A DNA stretch of 64,000 nucleotides, taken from the NCBI GenBank assembly GCA_032718475.1, contig JAUCBJ010002853.1:1-64000 (forward strand). The letters run 5' to 3'. Made by a program: the position numbers and the translations under genes. The notes below the pieces were generated by a model. The model made no database searches. It was not told where the DNA came from and saw nothing but the letters and a program-made list of their open reading frames with translations. Positions 12,001-18,258 of this stretch are shown piece by piece (position 1 is the first letter of the stretch; every line of letters starts with the position of its first letter). Source of the DNA: Nemertoderma westbladi (lineage: Eukaryota; Xenacoelomorpha; Nemertodermatida; Nemertodermatidae).

Positions 12001-12578
12001 AACAATTTCTCTTTATCGCTTAACCTAATAAAGGTTTCCTCAGGGTTCGTCACCACGCTCCAGAGGTGACGTAATTTGACATGTTGCATTTCATGGGCGA
12101 TGGTGGAAAATAGTGTCGCAGTAGAAAAATCAAAAACTCGATTTACAATGATAGTACAATGCCCTCCCTGCCATTGTGTTCTCATCCTAACCGTACGAGG
12201 CAGATTATCCGTATCCGTCGAAAGTCTCATCGTTACCTGCTGCTGTGACGTGGCAAAAGATGGGGTAATCTCTTCCAACATTTCTTGTGCAACTGCTAAC
12301 TTATTGTTATGTGTTTTATCTGTGTTGAATCGATCCTGCCAACTATTGAATTGATTTTCCCCAACATCATCCCGAATGCTATTTACAAGCCCATCTAAAA
12401 AAATGCCACTGTGCTGATCTACAGTATAAAAAAGGTCTTGTTGAAGGGAATTGATGAGCTTTATTTGAGCACTGCTTAACCGGTTGTCATCGCCTTGCGG
12501 CGATTCATCCAACGCTTTATCTAAAGTATCAATTTTTGTTTGAATGTTCTGTAATATCTGCTTTTCGCTAAGTAACAT
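1..12578 (-). CDS. Giant multidomain RTX-type protein (C-terminus beyond window)
   Basis: A single frame stays open from ATG 12578 (preceded by a GGAGG ribosome site) to the left edge, at least 4192 codons. The N-terminal two thirds are mostly helical with three HExxH motifs: residues 162-166 (HEMQH), 1045-1049 (HELIH) and 1891-1895 (HEMMH). Each is followed 43-60 residues later by a Glu in an E-x-x-A-Y/H context (E223, E1094, E1938), as in gluzincin peptidases. Around residues 1340-1370 lies a GNAT-like acetyl-CoA loop (QRQGLA after an LITLVSDP strand). Residues about 2670-2810 are hydrophobic and Ala/Gly-rich, like a toxin translocation region. From about 3040, and densely after 3440, come GGxGxD calcium-binding repeats typical of type I-secreted proteins. 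A short LAEIS triplication sits near residue 591, and YPIGDVISH occurs twice near 2400-2440. A secreted effector, toxin or adhesin is inferred; the target is unknown. No secretion genes lie in the window. Confidence 0.85.
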   Translation of the reverse strand, partial: MLLSEKQILQNIQTKIDTLDKALDESPQGDDNRLSSAQIKLINSLQQDLFYTVDQHSGIFLDGLVNSIRDDVGENQFNSWQDRFNTDKTHNNKLAVAQEMLEEITPSFATSQQQVTMRLSTDTDNLPRTVRMRTQWQGGHCTIIVNRVFDFSTATLFSTIAHEMQHVKLRHLWSVVTNPEETFIRLSDKEKLLGNLAIIFVKHLQAIEQSLPNGAFYYQSIDELLAYNLQTAVGFRIFNSAHAIDYQITKQLGSAFENDNFSAPLTTIFHRANFFRLIETFRRIAAPLSEKSKEYLCNILMRHTDPTDFQYLQAIKIREVIIDLEPPKYLDLPITEDILKHFKALVRSIVPFEFDAFWQENFFMLTLEPPLTFEEHFSTWNKEKQQHLIPAIISISPETNRYLYVNDGQTKHLLDTATQHLTDIFTNSDQTLENFVDEYRKLAPFIEAVRRNPGMSIADNLDSPEFKTALFNVIDFIENANTQNLLTAHIQLQTLIGAIEAYSSGENNVNLEQNKKLAQLKQTLNTIAEPENDSWVRDNYYKIALLQLQFKDLVDALKKNLATPVTLFEPFDPLVEEVQRLINQVEPPFNLAEISLAEISLAEISIEDVAKLRLYQLATKITTHNQWDNQLALMLPQLLVKVEDFDYPINILFQKDGQIQVNSQGEQIYHSIHNPDSNEQIIELVLINPDTNNSRWGVSIEGAVETFPDYPRHTSFYRAVLTACLVYEEYSDEDISDEEISDLRESLSDNIKDNLEGLAPFAVENFDSLKQADIHPDDLVQMMENLALPTILSKIPSAVRLLTQSTAKLLTYSQTRTIAQSSVLSAEYQRITNLLQKNIHILWESINQGPGLSSIINNLNNPDFNSTQTLYQRTVELLQENAMPDSTSAQISTAVLELLNANPDLFNFIPENKRQATIDAFKKDLLVPLALDYQLTQYNHNLLETVQNLFNQTNFLQFVQDGQAALKYQTFINPQQYHSYIAKIIEKIALALKINKIPRLNIVGQPIQNELGEFGVASYHHQKNQIAIDLTKIEDIYDMVGKITHELIHAHQYQLLDRFNRGEISINSADYITVLLLKESLENPQLPYASKLSERSAHTIEHLAVLHLESKLMPDPDIDASITIRLDALNAIFNTTELLELLAQPSLPLSSKIFFHYLETQINKTDTEIEVSEYPQLKQTINTLPKDWKHYLFDHKPELAKTLGFDESERFIRANQRALEQSSLAITEPVLILTEAGKQHITNAPLTDGINYISVDINQYLNNINQINTEQLNQYLISHIPNANFDAIVNTYQQWVRIHKEQREDERYGLSSSLPLGKDMHLYLQYQNNQLSGLLISLKLINNNVNLITLVSDPNKQRQGLATQLVQHASADVFNNQPEINTLYADKIIHTGATHALLNNYFEPFYNNTNQGRLNYMGGNPQQRTYHDLYNYLPQAQGENLLVKVDEPQGAEAGLSPNQALINQLQDLAQNGPNLAIQAEIEQGLETQQYSMLDIIEIINQQPLGTLNKNQRENLNASLQALKVSQVSELVTQQIDQIIEAPQQALINKATQLIKAFGQTISNNTEQQANEFTQAIGQYDWHTINQAFEATQSTLNQAESSKVLKALETFSMPVAQKVKLLRIHSNTYGLGGAPGDMDLSNSPFVEYLRQFANGKNEDSYLNWVPESYDVSVAEEQIIANSINDILGDTTINFSDLKTRMNESNHALSDERLLASLYFSGNIENVRIDQLFERPIDLISLNPDLSIEQRQFKNAYLASVIDPLLEGFDVHFIEQYARLVSNGVEGHPSIEDSTPALKSLIEDEIRKIIKGMSERLGVQKPTVTFDSNSHTGESSQTLASYRHNSYQINFTDNYLDRIISTSAIEENDIFNQHQWLTTAGVLRKKMCAVIAHEMMHLAQHQFIDNMKGIPGSNAWVLAGLYAMTHQLRSDATPSNELIENIAYKTGYFVEYILEGNKSNAEKPPEIEFILETYQSILGSRFDSFFAKHFVKQYKPDLTITLDMLTNQQSTIIPIIADKPWLWSVRLAEIKTHQDKLDSTKRVFVDSIISILPMVSSLVKNTALTDNEYQAFLQGIKNNPNHNLLLIQELLIPSNGSNRFDAMLIEKRQQLIDIFRSTDIQQYKVLSYILAKKNFEKLLDQHAPVELVEESIQNMARNYTEAGHEPIRLKKTIVDATNNLTASTKLYFTLSDKLHKSLTENNVSALVGFLESSKLEDFNGTKEQLITYSAQLLTYFYPGTFTNALVILDNIEQQLKAFEDTTLLGFDRTVRDFRVTIMNIKIESQGPQILNEQILGSMMEDIQIFDAINVDGSAYPLAQKFYELFSDESNPAIYSTISEGFNTKTYKLEDMVEAFQFLMMDHPSVFVENDNARKNREKARDLCIGFTLDNYKESTHTAINALVDNPLEYPIGDVISHNFSYYELPEMLDNAGNPLETPIEYPIGDVISHDFPTHSEMPVNAGNPYTYFDQHGEIMTPTQVDAFLGTNQAILGAAQEPLQQHEQQSDPKLPLQTLQAAAQYDFQKTMEQIDTGIQAACDASGQTRADINTIIYDQDNHTLGVEFTPDASGTIYQTVIELDHFQGYKAPGLIEKYYNWLNQVPGENRQKLAQGSGYVGKATGIFMTLRGFKGMLDSLNNGDISSAISSGAFAAYGLGDLIGTNKLITDQIGKAFGGIMFKELQGSEAAIETLDTFLAKGMGHVLTRVGMEAETAARVGEIAARIPVMAAVFGGLMISGDVQTLEADQAANAPQWQQNLDIADTVIDSVDTALFMAAPFTGPAAPFVEAAAMVLLTARLFIDNITADIIKEQQNAHNDWEMFYLGLKGFFEGIGDTFVELFDPSFEYNKEFSYYSELLEKTTEIHQLYTIDDHQGRHNTFNLIPVTKENQAPLMIGDTTLDLRGDTATYQWTMTNPLSEDEYTLDDSGVDWDRLTALEDPAAVETLVYQYSDGTYEDKRLIVDSERIDNIILSGAQRYYIEKSRTYTPNPSLPSSQYTEQEIEPTVRDHLELKKIEPVTHTVYGNDKDNNFFTPGNVNQHFTYHIEGGSGADTLQLGNAGNYHFWGENNLAEDTSNNDSIVFQADDQQGRIRYINASQSGNIIQTLSSDQLDFAQHRLNLNNAQTSQSFQVYIDGVENIYGSASTEVIKAGENTQYITFGGGQDALIRQAGSRTQYVIKAGNEVLFVNDHNNNPENTEQTYADLLRLDFHINDIDHDIAINNFTWNIQGATQQVFTFEADVVKDHHNLNTTIHLSQDAAKTLPLLTTDGVLFHLGQTETGAVDMLDIRIIASLWQAQHGQTLPNTSLENKDLIIDFDADAKGHFTLTQQAGTKRTLQFSNHSYESISHQAYDTQAGERRIQLTVDENLSIDISAGELVDYVFTTKDRVNYQLKMDAQGALSITNFSYQLTDTVSFSNDPENDTENDFDTPTYDANFLPEEGAIIIGTDNDQKYDILIGHTGNDQLIGGGGLNFMDGKAGQDTYILQANDGITIIEDTGNDGEASVILFQDFAWKDIQVFRFSGTELLVGIFAEDGPIYNNGPHLAETVASLRIDHRDPYLKGYTFMTADGVSFVVKFNEGMPSAQVVSFDQQIWNQFVAKNGETATSPTSQLSQLSVLQVYGSDQDDTLNLQSAKLVTPNQGDDYILLNDMDTTVLLNPGDGLNTIDINNYAAQNSEDAPPSPLHNIVFNNIDHQAIEIQAIEANRVLIGLSGDHSSQVSLAREQLSAFYFLTQDGVQFILNEELEKSILSIDLSKSDHPDLDLNNQLFEQAQFSSDRWVYGSTQANRIEGQLTHNNTFYGLGGDDTLIGGYASDSLTGGEGDDVLQGQAGDDTLNGGQGADDIDGGDGSDTLVFIGDWVSNQGVHVDLTTNQGQHADAQGDTYQHIENVVGSIFNDVITGDTNSNYLAGSLGDDILNGGRGGIDILVGGEGSDTYQIFRGDNVIIHGIEKPQDMIDEQIDQDQLRLNQYRLEELHFIQNDPDVLQILADDLRLFINNWSSRYQHYQLTTLDSILNPQELVEYVNAHVLHLGDYHDDYVANYSQSQAGIHIQTQQDLQHDQLHHNTADQAGDAHHDSFQDIKHIIGSYYADEIHAFDGLDFIDGGAGDDQLYAQDDHPISLYGQDGHDELIGSEQNDTLDGGAGDDFLEAGAGDNHLTGGAGADTLFGGQGTDTASYMHSTWGVYIDLEKYEAQGGD

Positions 12579-13269
12579 TGTTAAGTCCTCCGCTGGGTTT
12601 AACTAGTTGGGCTAGTCTTTTTCATTTCCCCTTACCCTTTACTGTCTTTATAAACTGCATGGGATATATATCAATATTTAAATATTATATTGATCAAATA
12701 AGTATAAATGCTTAAAGTCATCATAAGTATACATTCTTCTATCTTATACATCACATAATCTATAAAGCATCCAAATAAATAGTTTATTATTTGTTGCTGA
12801 TCAATGGGTTATATGTTGATGGAAAACAGCCAGACTTTTGTTCACGGGTAGGCTAACAGTTTATTTTTAAATGTCAAAAATTTTTTCAGGGTTGTTGTTT
12901 TTTAGGGTTAGGATGGGTGGTGAATTTGTAGGGCACAGAAAGAAACGAAAATAATAACAACCCAACAAAAACACCCTAACTCTAAACACACCAAAAAATT
13001 ACGGCGATTTTTTTATCTACACCTTTTAAAGTTTGTTTTGGAAAAAGCTTTCCATTTCTAACTAAAAATAACCTTAAAACTTTCCTTTTTGAGATAGTTT
13101 TGAACCACAAATGAAAAGAAAACAGAAAGAAAGTAGAAAGTTTTTAAAAAATTAAGAGGCGATTAATAACCTTTTAAATCGCTTTTAATCTTTAATTCTC
13201 AAACTGCTGAGTAGCCCCTTCCAAAATACCCCATCAACTGATCTTTCCTCTTTCTTTAAGATAGATCAT
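12579..13269. other. AT-rich intergenic region without a recognised gene
   Basis: About 690 bases separate the giant RTX gene from the phage remnant. I see no convincing open frame. The part next to the RTX gene should hold its promoter and has an AT-rich dyad around 12668-12695 (TCAATAT against ATATTGA). A 15-base stretch at 13029-13043 (AAGTTTGTTTTGGAA) recurs at 15002-15016 on the far side of the phage debris. Confidence 0.5.
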
Positions 13270-13821
13270 ATGAATACTTTACTCCCTCAAAATTCCACTA
13301 ATCTAGAAGTAATCGTTGATCAAACAACCCGAGGACGTTTAGATGGTTTGCCTATCACGCCTAAACATAACAAAAACCCATAGACCATTCCAGATCAACT
13401 CCTTCCATATCTTGCAAAAGAACTCAGTGTGGATTTTTGGAATGATGATTGGTCAGTTGAAAAGAAGCATTCTGTCATTTCTATATCAATTGATGCCCAT
13501 CGTCATAAAGGCACAATGCATGCCGTACGCACTGCCCTTAATGCCATCAACACAGACATTGAAATCACAGAGTGGTTTGACCAAAACCCACTCTCTGATC
13601 CAAACACAATGCAGGTCACCATTCTTGCTAAAGAAGGCTTGAGTGATTCAGTGGTGGATGAAGTCAAGGCTATTTTGGATACTACCAAACCCTTACATGT
13701 GCATTATGGAATTTCTTTTAAACAACTCTCAAGCGTTTTAATGAACTTAGCCAGTGCAGGAGTGATTCGTTTGAGAAAAAGTAGCCGAACAACTAAGAAA
13801 GAACATGAAATACCCCATTAA
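13270..13821 (+). pseudogene. P2-type phage tail protein I, broken by an in-frame TAG
   Basis: Starting at ATG 13270, the translation has the layout of the P2 gpI tail family: an N-terminal LLPQNSTNLE stretch, then LLPYLAKELSVDFWNDDW, then HRHKGTMHAVRTAL and a C-terminal EITEWF block. The full frame is 183 codons against about 176 for P2 gpI. It is interrupted at codon 38 by TAG (13381-13383), where family members usually have Asp or Glu in an NP-D/E-T-P context. A single base change is therefore the likely cause. No other tail genes are adjacent, so this is an isolated prophage remnant. Translation restarting downstream (e.g. ATG 13429) would lack the N-terminus. Confidence 0.8.
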
Positions 13822-14045
13822 AAATGCTGGGATTTAACACTAAATTAACAATGAATTAAAAAACACTTAAGTGGGCAAATCCGATCAAAGAACCACCCAC
13901 TTTAAGTAAAACCCGGGTAAGTGGAGATGAGTGAGATCACCTCCCCTTAAGCCAAACCACACAAACTGAATTTGTGCCATTTAACCGGTGACCCGTCACC
14001 AATCCAGCTGGAAAAGGATGTGGTCATTATATAAGAGAGAATTTA

Positions 14046-14855
14046 ATGCACAAACAACAACCCTATCCATCTAAACACAAACCCATCCTCCCTTGGATGG
14101 GGGGTAAACAAAGACTGGCCAAACACCTACTACCCTTATTTCCCAAACACACATGCTACACCGAACCATTTTGTGGAGGAGCAGCCCTTTTGTTTTTAAA
14201 AGAGCCCTCCAAGGTTGAGGTGATCAATGACATTAATGGAGAGTTAGTAAACCTGTATCGTATTGTTCAAAACCACTTAGAGGAATTCATCAGGCAGTTT
14301 AAATGGGCATTAAGCTCCAGACAAATCTTTGAGTGGGAAAAACAAAAAATACCTGACACACTCACCGACATCCAACGAGCAGCAAGGTTTTACTATTTAC
14401 AGAAGTTATGTTTTGGTGCAGTCATTTCCAATCAAACCTTTGGAACGGCTACCACATTTCCACCCCATCTAAATTTGTTGAGATTAGAAGAAGAGCTCTC
14501 TCAAGCGCATCTTCGGCTTTCTCGAGTATTCATTGAGAACTTGCCTTGGCAAAAGATCATTGAGAAATATGACAGACCACATACCCTGTTCTTCTGTGAC
14601 CCACACTACTTTGGGTTAACAGGCTATGGCGTTGATTTCAACCTAGATCAGTATCAACAGTTAGCTGATTTTGCATCAAACATCAAAGGCAAAATGATCA
14701 TCACCCTTAACAATCACCCTAAGATGCTTGAGTTGTTCAAAGACTTTCATATTCAAACCACACAAATAGAATATACAGTGAGTCGACAAAAAACAGGGAA
14801 GAAGAGTATGGAGTTGGTGATTAGTAATGTTGATGTAGGGGAGCATGATGGATGA
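14046..14855 (+). CDS. Phage-type Dam-like adenine-N6 DNA methyltransferase (D12 class), altered catalytic motif
   Basis: The 269-residue product matches the D12 class of adenine methylases: PWMGGKQRL near the N-terminus, the SAM-binding TEPFCGGAALLF block, VINDINGELVNLYR, and the catalytic region LFFCDPHYFGLTGYG at residues 181-195. The usual DPPY tetrad is DPHY here (D185, H187), a one-base change from CCC to CAC. Because the neighbouring tail gene is already broken, reduced or lost activity is plausible but unproven. Such methylases in prophages protect phage DNA or alter host methylation. It overlaps the next small ORF by 11 bases. Confidence 0.8.
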   Translation: MHKQQPYPSKHKPILPWMGGKQRLAKHLLPLFPKHTCYTEPFCGGAALLFLKEPSKVEVINDINGELVNLYRIVQNHLEEFIRQFKWALSSRQIFEWEKQKIPDTLTDIQRAARFYYLQKLCFGAVISNQTFGTATTFPPHLNLLRLEEELSQAHLRLSRVFIENLPWQKIIEKYDRPHTLFFCDPHYFGLTGYGVDFNLDQYQQLADFASNIKGKMIITLNNHPKMLELFKDFHIQTTQIEYTVSRQKTGKKSMELVISNVDVGEHDG

Positions 14856-14979
14856 CAAATTGAATGAAATGTATTTAGAGGGGTTGGATGAGGTTGAGGA
14901 GAAACTTCAAAAGAAGGTTGAACAGGGGGATCAAAGTAATATTGAGGATGAGGGGGTTTGTGAGGGGTGTGTGTTGTGA
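14845..14979 (+). CDS. Small acidic hypothetical protein (44 aa)
   Basis: ATG 14845 lies inside the 3' end of the Dam-like gene in another frame, an overlap typical of translationally coupled phage genes. The product is highly acidic and helical (DEVEEKLQKKVEQ) and ends with two cysteines. No family recognised. It could be a chance frame in the remnant. Confidence 0.3.
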   Translation: MMDDKLNEMYLEGLDEVEEKLQKKVEQGDQSNIEDEGVCEGCVL

Positions 14980-15140
14980 AATTTAAGGTGGTTTAGTTTT
15001 TAAGTTTGTTTTGGAATTTATTTTTCATTTCAAACTTAAAAAGTTTTCATTTCAAACTGCAACTTACACAAGGGGTGTGTGTTATAAAGTTTAAGGGTGA
15101 AAAATAGTGACATTGATTTTGGAAATTATTTTTCATTTCT
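14964..15140. repeat. Imperfect tandem duplication, period about 108 bases
   Basis: The 12-mer GGGGTGTGTGTT occurs at 14964-14975 and again at 15072-15083. In each copy it is followed by a similar AAATTTAAGG/AAGTTTAAGG stretch, and further on by TTTTGGAA.TTATTTTTCATTTC. The duplication covers the end of the small acidic ORF and reaches the decayed 3' end of the NIPSNAP-like gene. Confidence 0.55.
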
Positions 15141-15517
15141 ATTGTTAGTTGAATGTTTTGTTGAAAATAAATTGCGAACCACAATTGAATTTCTATCAAT
15201 TAACTTTTCAACAATAGGGGCTAAATTGTTGATCCACTGATCACACTCATAAACAACTTTATACAATTTTTCTTTATGGGCCTTATTTTAAACCACCTGA
15301 TCCAAACGTAAGTATTGCCATCCTCAGATGAATTCATTTCCCTTTTCCCATTTTGTAGGCAAAATTCATCCCGACTATTTACAATAAAACTGCCATGCAC
15401 CACCATGCCTTTTGAAATTTGACATGGGATAATTGTTTCATCTATCAATTTGACCCATTCTTCCATTTTGCCGTGAAATACTTGGTAAAATCTCAATTCA
15501 AAAAATGGATGCATCAT
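15126..15517 (-). pseudogene. NIPSNAP-family protein, frameshifted
   Basis: From ATG 15517 (GGAGAG ribosome site) the first 80 residues read as a NIPSNAP/dimeric alpha-beta barrel protein: FFELRFYQVFHGKMEEWV, then a central GMVVHGSF strand and YVWIRWF. Near 15285 the frame is lost. The family-like continuation (KEKLYKVVYECDQWINNLAP and on to a TAA at 15126-15128) lies in the next frame, so one base has been lost or gained. Function in this family is poorly defined. The gene lies just outside the left end of element A and probably belongs to the original DNA downstream of glmS, or to the nearby debris. Confidence 0.7.
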
Positions 15518-15570
15518 CTATCTCTCCAAACATTATTGCAAAACTCAATCAACCACTATATGGCAAAAAA

Positions 15571-17358
15571 TCATATACCACAGACTTTAACCGCTACTCC
15601 ACCGTTACTGAATAAGTTGGAACGGTGATTATAATTAACCCCTTCTTCCTTACCCTGTTTTAAGTCTTTTTTTTTACCCCTACCCTTTTGTAGATTTACA
15701 GTCTGGGTAGTGAGTTTACTTGACCCATCTTTGACAGAGTATCCCTTACTCTTGACATTTTTATCGTTGTAAACCAACTTATCACGAACAACAGGAACTC
15801 TAAAGACCACCTCAAATTTGTGTCCTATTTGCTTGATGTTTTTGTCTCTATCTTCCCCATATTCAACAAGAACAACAATCTTTCTAATCAGTCCATCTAA
15901 CCACTCTTTTTGGTTTTCAGTCGACGTTGAAACTTTGGTTTTTAAGTCATCCCCATATCTCTCTAACCAATCCAACCAGATTTTCTCTTCACTCAAATCT
16001 TCAATTTCAAGTTCAGTCTTTTTGAGTTCCTTCTTCAAGGTATCAAGTTCAACAGTAAGGTTCTTAATAATACCTTCTGTAATCTTCTTCTCTCTACGTC
16101 CTTGAACTAAATCTGTTTCCATCGAAATGATGTTTTCGTATGTCTGTTCTTGTCTACGAATAAGTTTTTTACACTTCTCCTCAAGTTTGGTTTCCCTCTC
16201 CTTGATATCTGCATCTTTATCAAATTTCTTACTCAGAACATCGTGCTTAAACTTCTCTTTCAAGATGACAGAATTGGAAACTACGTCTCTAATTCTCTCT
16301 ATTAGATAATCGTCTGCATTATCCATATTCATGGATTTTCGATTAGAACAATTGGTTTCTCTTACTTTCTTCCAATTTCTCTCTCTGGTTACACAAAAGT
16401 AGGACTTGGTATCAAAACTTGAACCGTCTTTTCTTGTACCAACCTTTACCCTTGAACCAATTTTCTCACCACACTCACAGACCATATACTCTCCAAAAAC
16501 GGTGGTGTGCTTCTTATTGTTGTCTTGGGTTTTACGTCTTTTATCCATCTCATTACGAACCTTAGTAAAGGTTGAACGAGATACGATTGAGGGGATGGTG
16601 TATGTAAAGGTTACATCTAGTTCCTTATCGTAGAATTCCTTTTCCCCAATGTAAGACCTGTTCCTTAGAATACTCTCCAGAGTACCTAAGTTCCAGTTCT
16701 TGTCTGATGTGCGTCTTGGGTGAATTCCGTCAGTCTTTCCATCTGTATCCAATGCTTTCTTGATGTCCATTGTGGACTTTCCCTCAAGGACTGAATTGAA
16801 GATAAACAGAACCCATTTACTCTCCAGTTCATCAACAGATAGGACACCATCAATTGACTTATATCCAAACAATACAGTTCCACCGTAATGACGGTTAGAA
16901 ACCCCTTGTCTTAACAAGTACCTCTTACCCTGTTTGGATTTATGACTTCGTTTCTCATTTTCGTATTGTTGCAACTTAGAAACGATATCGTATGTAAGTT
17001 TCTCTTCAAGACTATCAAAATTACAAAGGTTTCCACTTTCACCTTCGTAAAATCGTACATCGTATTTTTCTAAGTAATGCCGTCTGAATAGAACACTATC
17101 GGTTTCATCTCTGAATAAACGACTTCTATCAAACACCCACAGATGTTTGACCAAACCCTTTTCAATATCTTCCTTGATTTCCTCAAGTCGAGGACGAAAT
17201 CCTATTGTCGAACTTTTCGCACCTTCATCCCTTGCACGGAACTTGAGGTTGAGTTTCTTCGCAATCTTCTCTCCATACTCCTGCTGAGTATCCAGAGATT
17301 GACCCTTTGTCTGTTCCTGTGTCGAAACACGAAAATAACAATCAAGAAATTCAGTCAT
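15571..17358 (-). CDS. Large serine recombinase (integrase) of element A
   Basis: The 595-residue protein has the layout of a large serine integrase. The catalytic domain holds YFRVST with nucleophile Ser12 and Arg10, and SRLFRD. A recombinase domain follows (GYKSIDG, PRRTSDKNWN, ILRNRSYIG), then a zinc ribbon (CECG near residue 294 with later Cys residues in YFCV and TNC), a long coiled coil (about 400-470) and a basic tail. It cuts and rejoins DNA between att sites through a Ser-DNA link. It is clearly related to the integrase at 24980-26755 (shared DEGAKSST, LYLEKY and GKR-LL blocks). Its last codons read, in another frame, across the glmS-tail copy at 15594-15611, so its C-terminus would change on excision. 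The promoter is at 17386-17413. Confidence 0.93.
   Translation of the reverse strand: MTEFLDCYFRVSTQEQTKGQSLDTQQEYGEKIAKKLNLKFRARDEGAKSSTIGFRPRLEEIKEDIEKGLVKHLWVFDRSRLFRDETDSVLFRRHYLEKYDVRFYEGESGNLCNFDSLEEKLTYDIVSKLQQYENEKRSHKSKQGKRYLLRQGVSNRHYGGTVLFGYKSIDGVLSVDELESKWVLFIFNSVLEGKSTMDIKKALDTDGKTDGIHPRRTSDKNWNLGTLESILRNRSYIGEKEFYDKELDVTFTYTIPSIVSRSTFTKVRNEMDKRRKTQDNNKKHTTVFGEYMVCECGEKIGSRVKVGTRKDGSSFDTKSYFCVTRERNWKKVRETNCSNRKSMNMDNADDYLIERIRDVVSNSVILKEKFKHDVLSKKFDKDADIKERETKLEEKCKKLIRRQEQTYENIISMETDLVQGRREKKITEGIIKNLTVELDTLKKELKKTELEIEDLSEEKIWLDWLERYGDDLKTKVSTSTENQKEWLDGLIRKIVVLVEYGEDRDKNIKQIGHKFEVVFRVPVVRDKLVYNDKNVKSKGYSVKDGSSKLTTQTVNLQKGRGKKKDLKQGKEEGVNYNHRSNLFSNGGVAVKVCGI
15594..15637 (-). 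other. Left end of element A: glmS-tail copy plus integrase arm
   Basis: On the minus strand 15611-15594 reads TCAGTAACGGTGGAGTAG, i.e. Ser-Val-Thr-Val-Glu-stop, the exact GlmS C-terminus in synonymous codons. Inward from it lies the arm TTGGAACGGTGATTAT (15617-15632), the inverted counterpart of the arm at 24976-24991. I read this as the left attachment site and as probably the original, displaced glmS 3' end. Confidence 0.7.
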
Positions 17359-17363
17359 AAATT

Positions 17364-17422
17364 AATCACCGTTTATTATACTTTCATTATAATCATTTTG
17401 ATGCATTAGTCAAACGGTGATT
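17364..17422 (-). promoter_or_regulatory. Promoter of integrase A flanked by paired att-like arms
   Basis: On the minus strand a -35 TTGACT (17413-17408), 16 bases and a -10 TATAAT (17391-17386) precede the integrase start at 17358. AATCACCGTTT (17364-17374) and AAACGGTGATT (17412-17422) form an inverted pair with the core of the arms at both element ends. One overlaps the -35 box and the other lies at the ribosome-binding region. Self-repression by the integrase is inferred. Confidence 0.6.
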
Positions 17423-17470
17423 ATTTGTTCTTAAAACAATTTAAGTCGTTGATTTTGCTTAGTTTTTATA

Positions 17471-17499
17471 TTGACATTTTGCCATTTTTTTGGTAATAT
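17471..17499 (+). promoter_or_regulatory. Sigma70-type promoter for the small recombinase of element A
   Basis: TTGACA (17471-17476), 17 bases, then TAATAT (17494-17499), a near-consensus promoter 30 bases upstream of the ATG at 17529. Confidence 0.65.
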
Positions 17500-17528
17500 T
17501 CAATAAGATAAAGAAAGAGGTAATTATT

Positions 17529-18119
17529 ATGAAAGTTGCCATCTACGCAAGAATTTCAACAGACAATCTGGGACAAGATGTAGACCGTCAGTTACACGAG
17601 GTTCGTGCCTTTTGTGAAAGGATGGAATACGAGGTAGTTGATGAATATGTTGATGAAGGATTTGCAAGAACTACGAGAAACAGACCATCACTTGATAAAT
17701 TAATCAAAGATGCGAGACAAAGAAAATTCAAGATGGTGGTTAGTGACGAGTTGAGTAGATTTGCTGGAACACCTGCTCTGCTCCTCAATCTTCTTGAAGA
17801 ACTGAAACTCTGGAATGTGAATCTGGTGTCAGTAAAAGAAGGTATAGACACTTCAACACCTATGGGTGAAATGGTTGCAACGATGTTGTCTGCCATATCA
17901 AAAATGGAACTTTTCAATATCAGTCACCGTGTCAAATCTGGGATTTCAAATGCCAGACGTAAAGGTGACGGAAGTTGGGGAAAGAAATCAAACCTTACCA
18001 ATGAAGTGAAGGAACAAATCCTACAGAAACGAAATGAAGGATGGGGTTTTAGAAAACTAACCAAAGAGTTCAAGGTTTCTAACCAAACACTACGTAAGTT
18101 TTTACCAGAGTTTGCGTAG
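17529..18119 (+). CDS. Small serine recombinase (resolvase/invertase type) of element A
   Basis: The 196-residue product has the resolvase catalytic domain: YARISTDN with Ser near residue 9, the SRFAG segment with the family's Arg, and a long E-helix region (ATMLSAISKMELFNISHRVKSGI), then a C-terminal helix-turn-helix (GWGFRKLTKEFKVSNQTLRKFL). The AGAGG ribosome site fixes the start at 17529; a longer frame from 17490 lacks this support. It is divergently transcribed from the large integrase. Element B has an analogous gene at 29410. Dimer resolution, inversion or regulation of the element are possible roles. Confidence 0.88.
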   Translation: MKVAIYARISTDNLGQDVDRQLHEVRAFCERMEYEVVDEYVDEGFARTTRNRPSLDKLIKDARQRKFKMVVSDELSRFAGTPALLLNLLEELKLWNVNLVSVKEGIDTSTPMGEMVATMLSAISKMELFNISHRVKSGISNARRKGDGSWGKKSNLTNEVKEQILQKRNEGWGFRKLTKEFKVSNQTLRKFLPEFA

Positions 18120-18258
18120 GGTATCCGCCGATTGCGTATGATTTATCGCACTGTGCCGTAAGTCATATGAAAATCAACAATATTATAAATATATGAATGA
18201 TAAGGATGAAAAGAATAGGAAACCTTGTTCGTCTTAATCTGTTTTCTAACGATAAGAA

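Noticed and set aside
203-12354. Many 60-130 codon frames on both strands inside the giant RTX gene.
   Set aside because: The minus-strand frame from 12578 is continuous across all of them and encodes recognisable repeats and motifs; the others are shadows.
13029-15016. The repeated 15-mer AAGTTTGTTTTGGAA as prophage attachment sites.
   Set aside because: It is short and AT-rich, surrounding similarity is weak, and no integrase is nearby; chance or local duplication is as likely.
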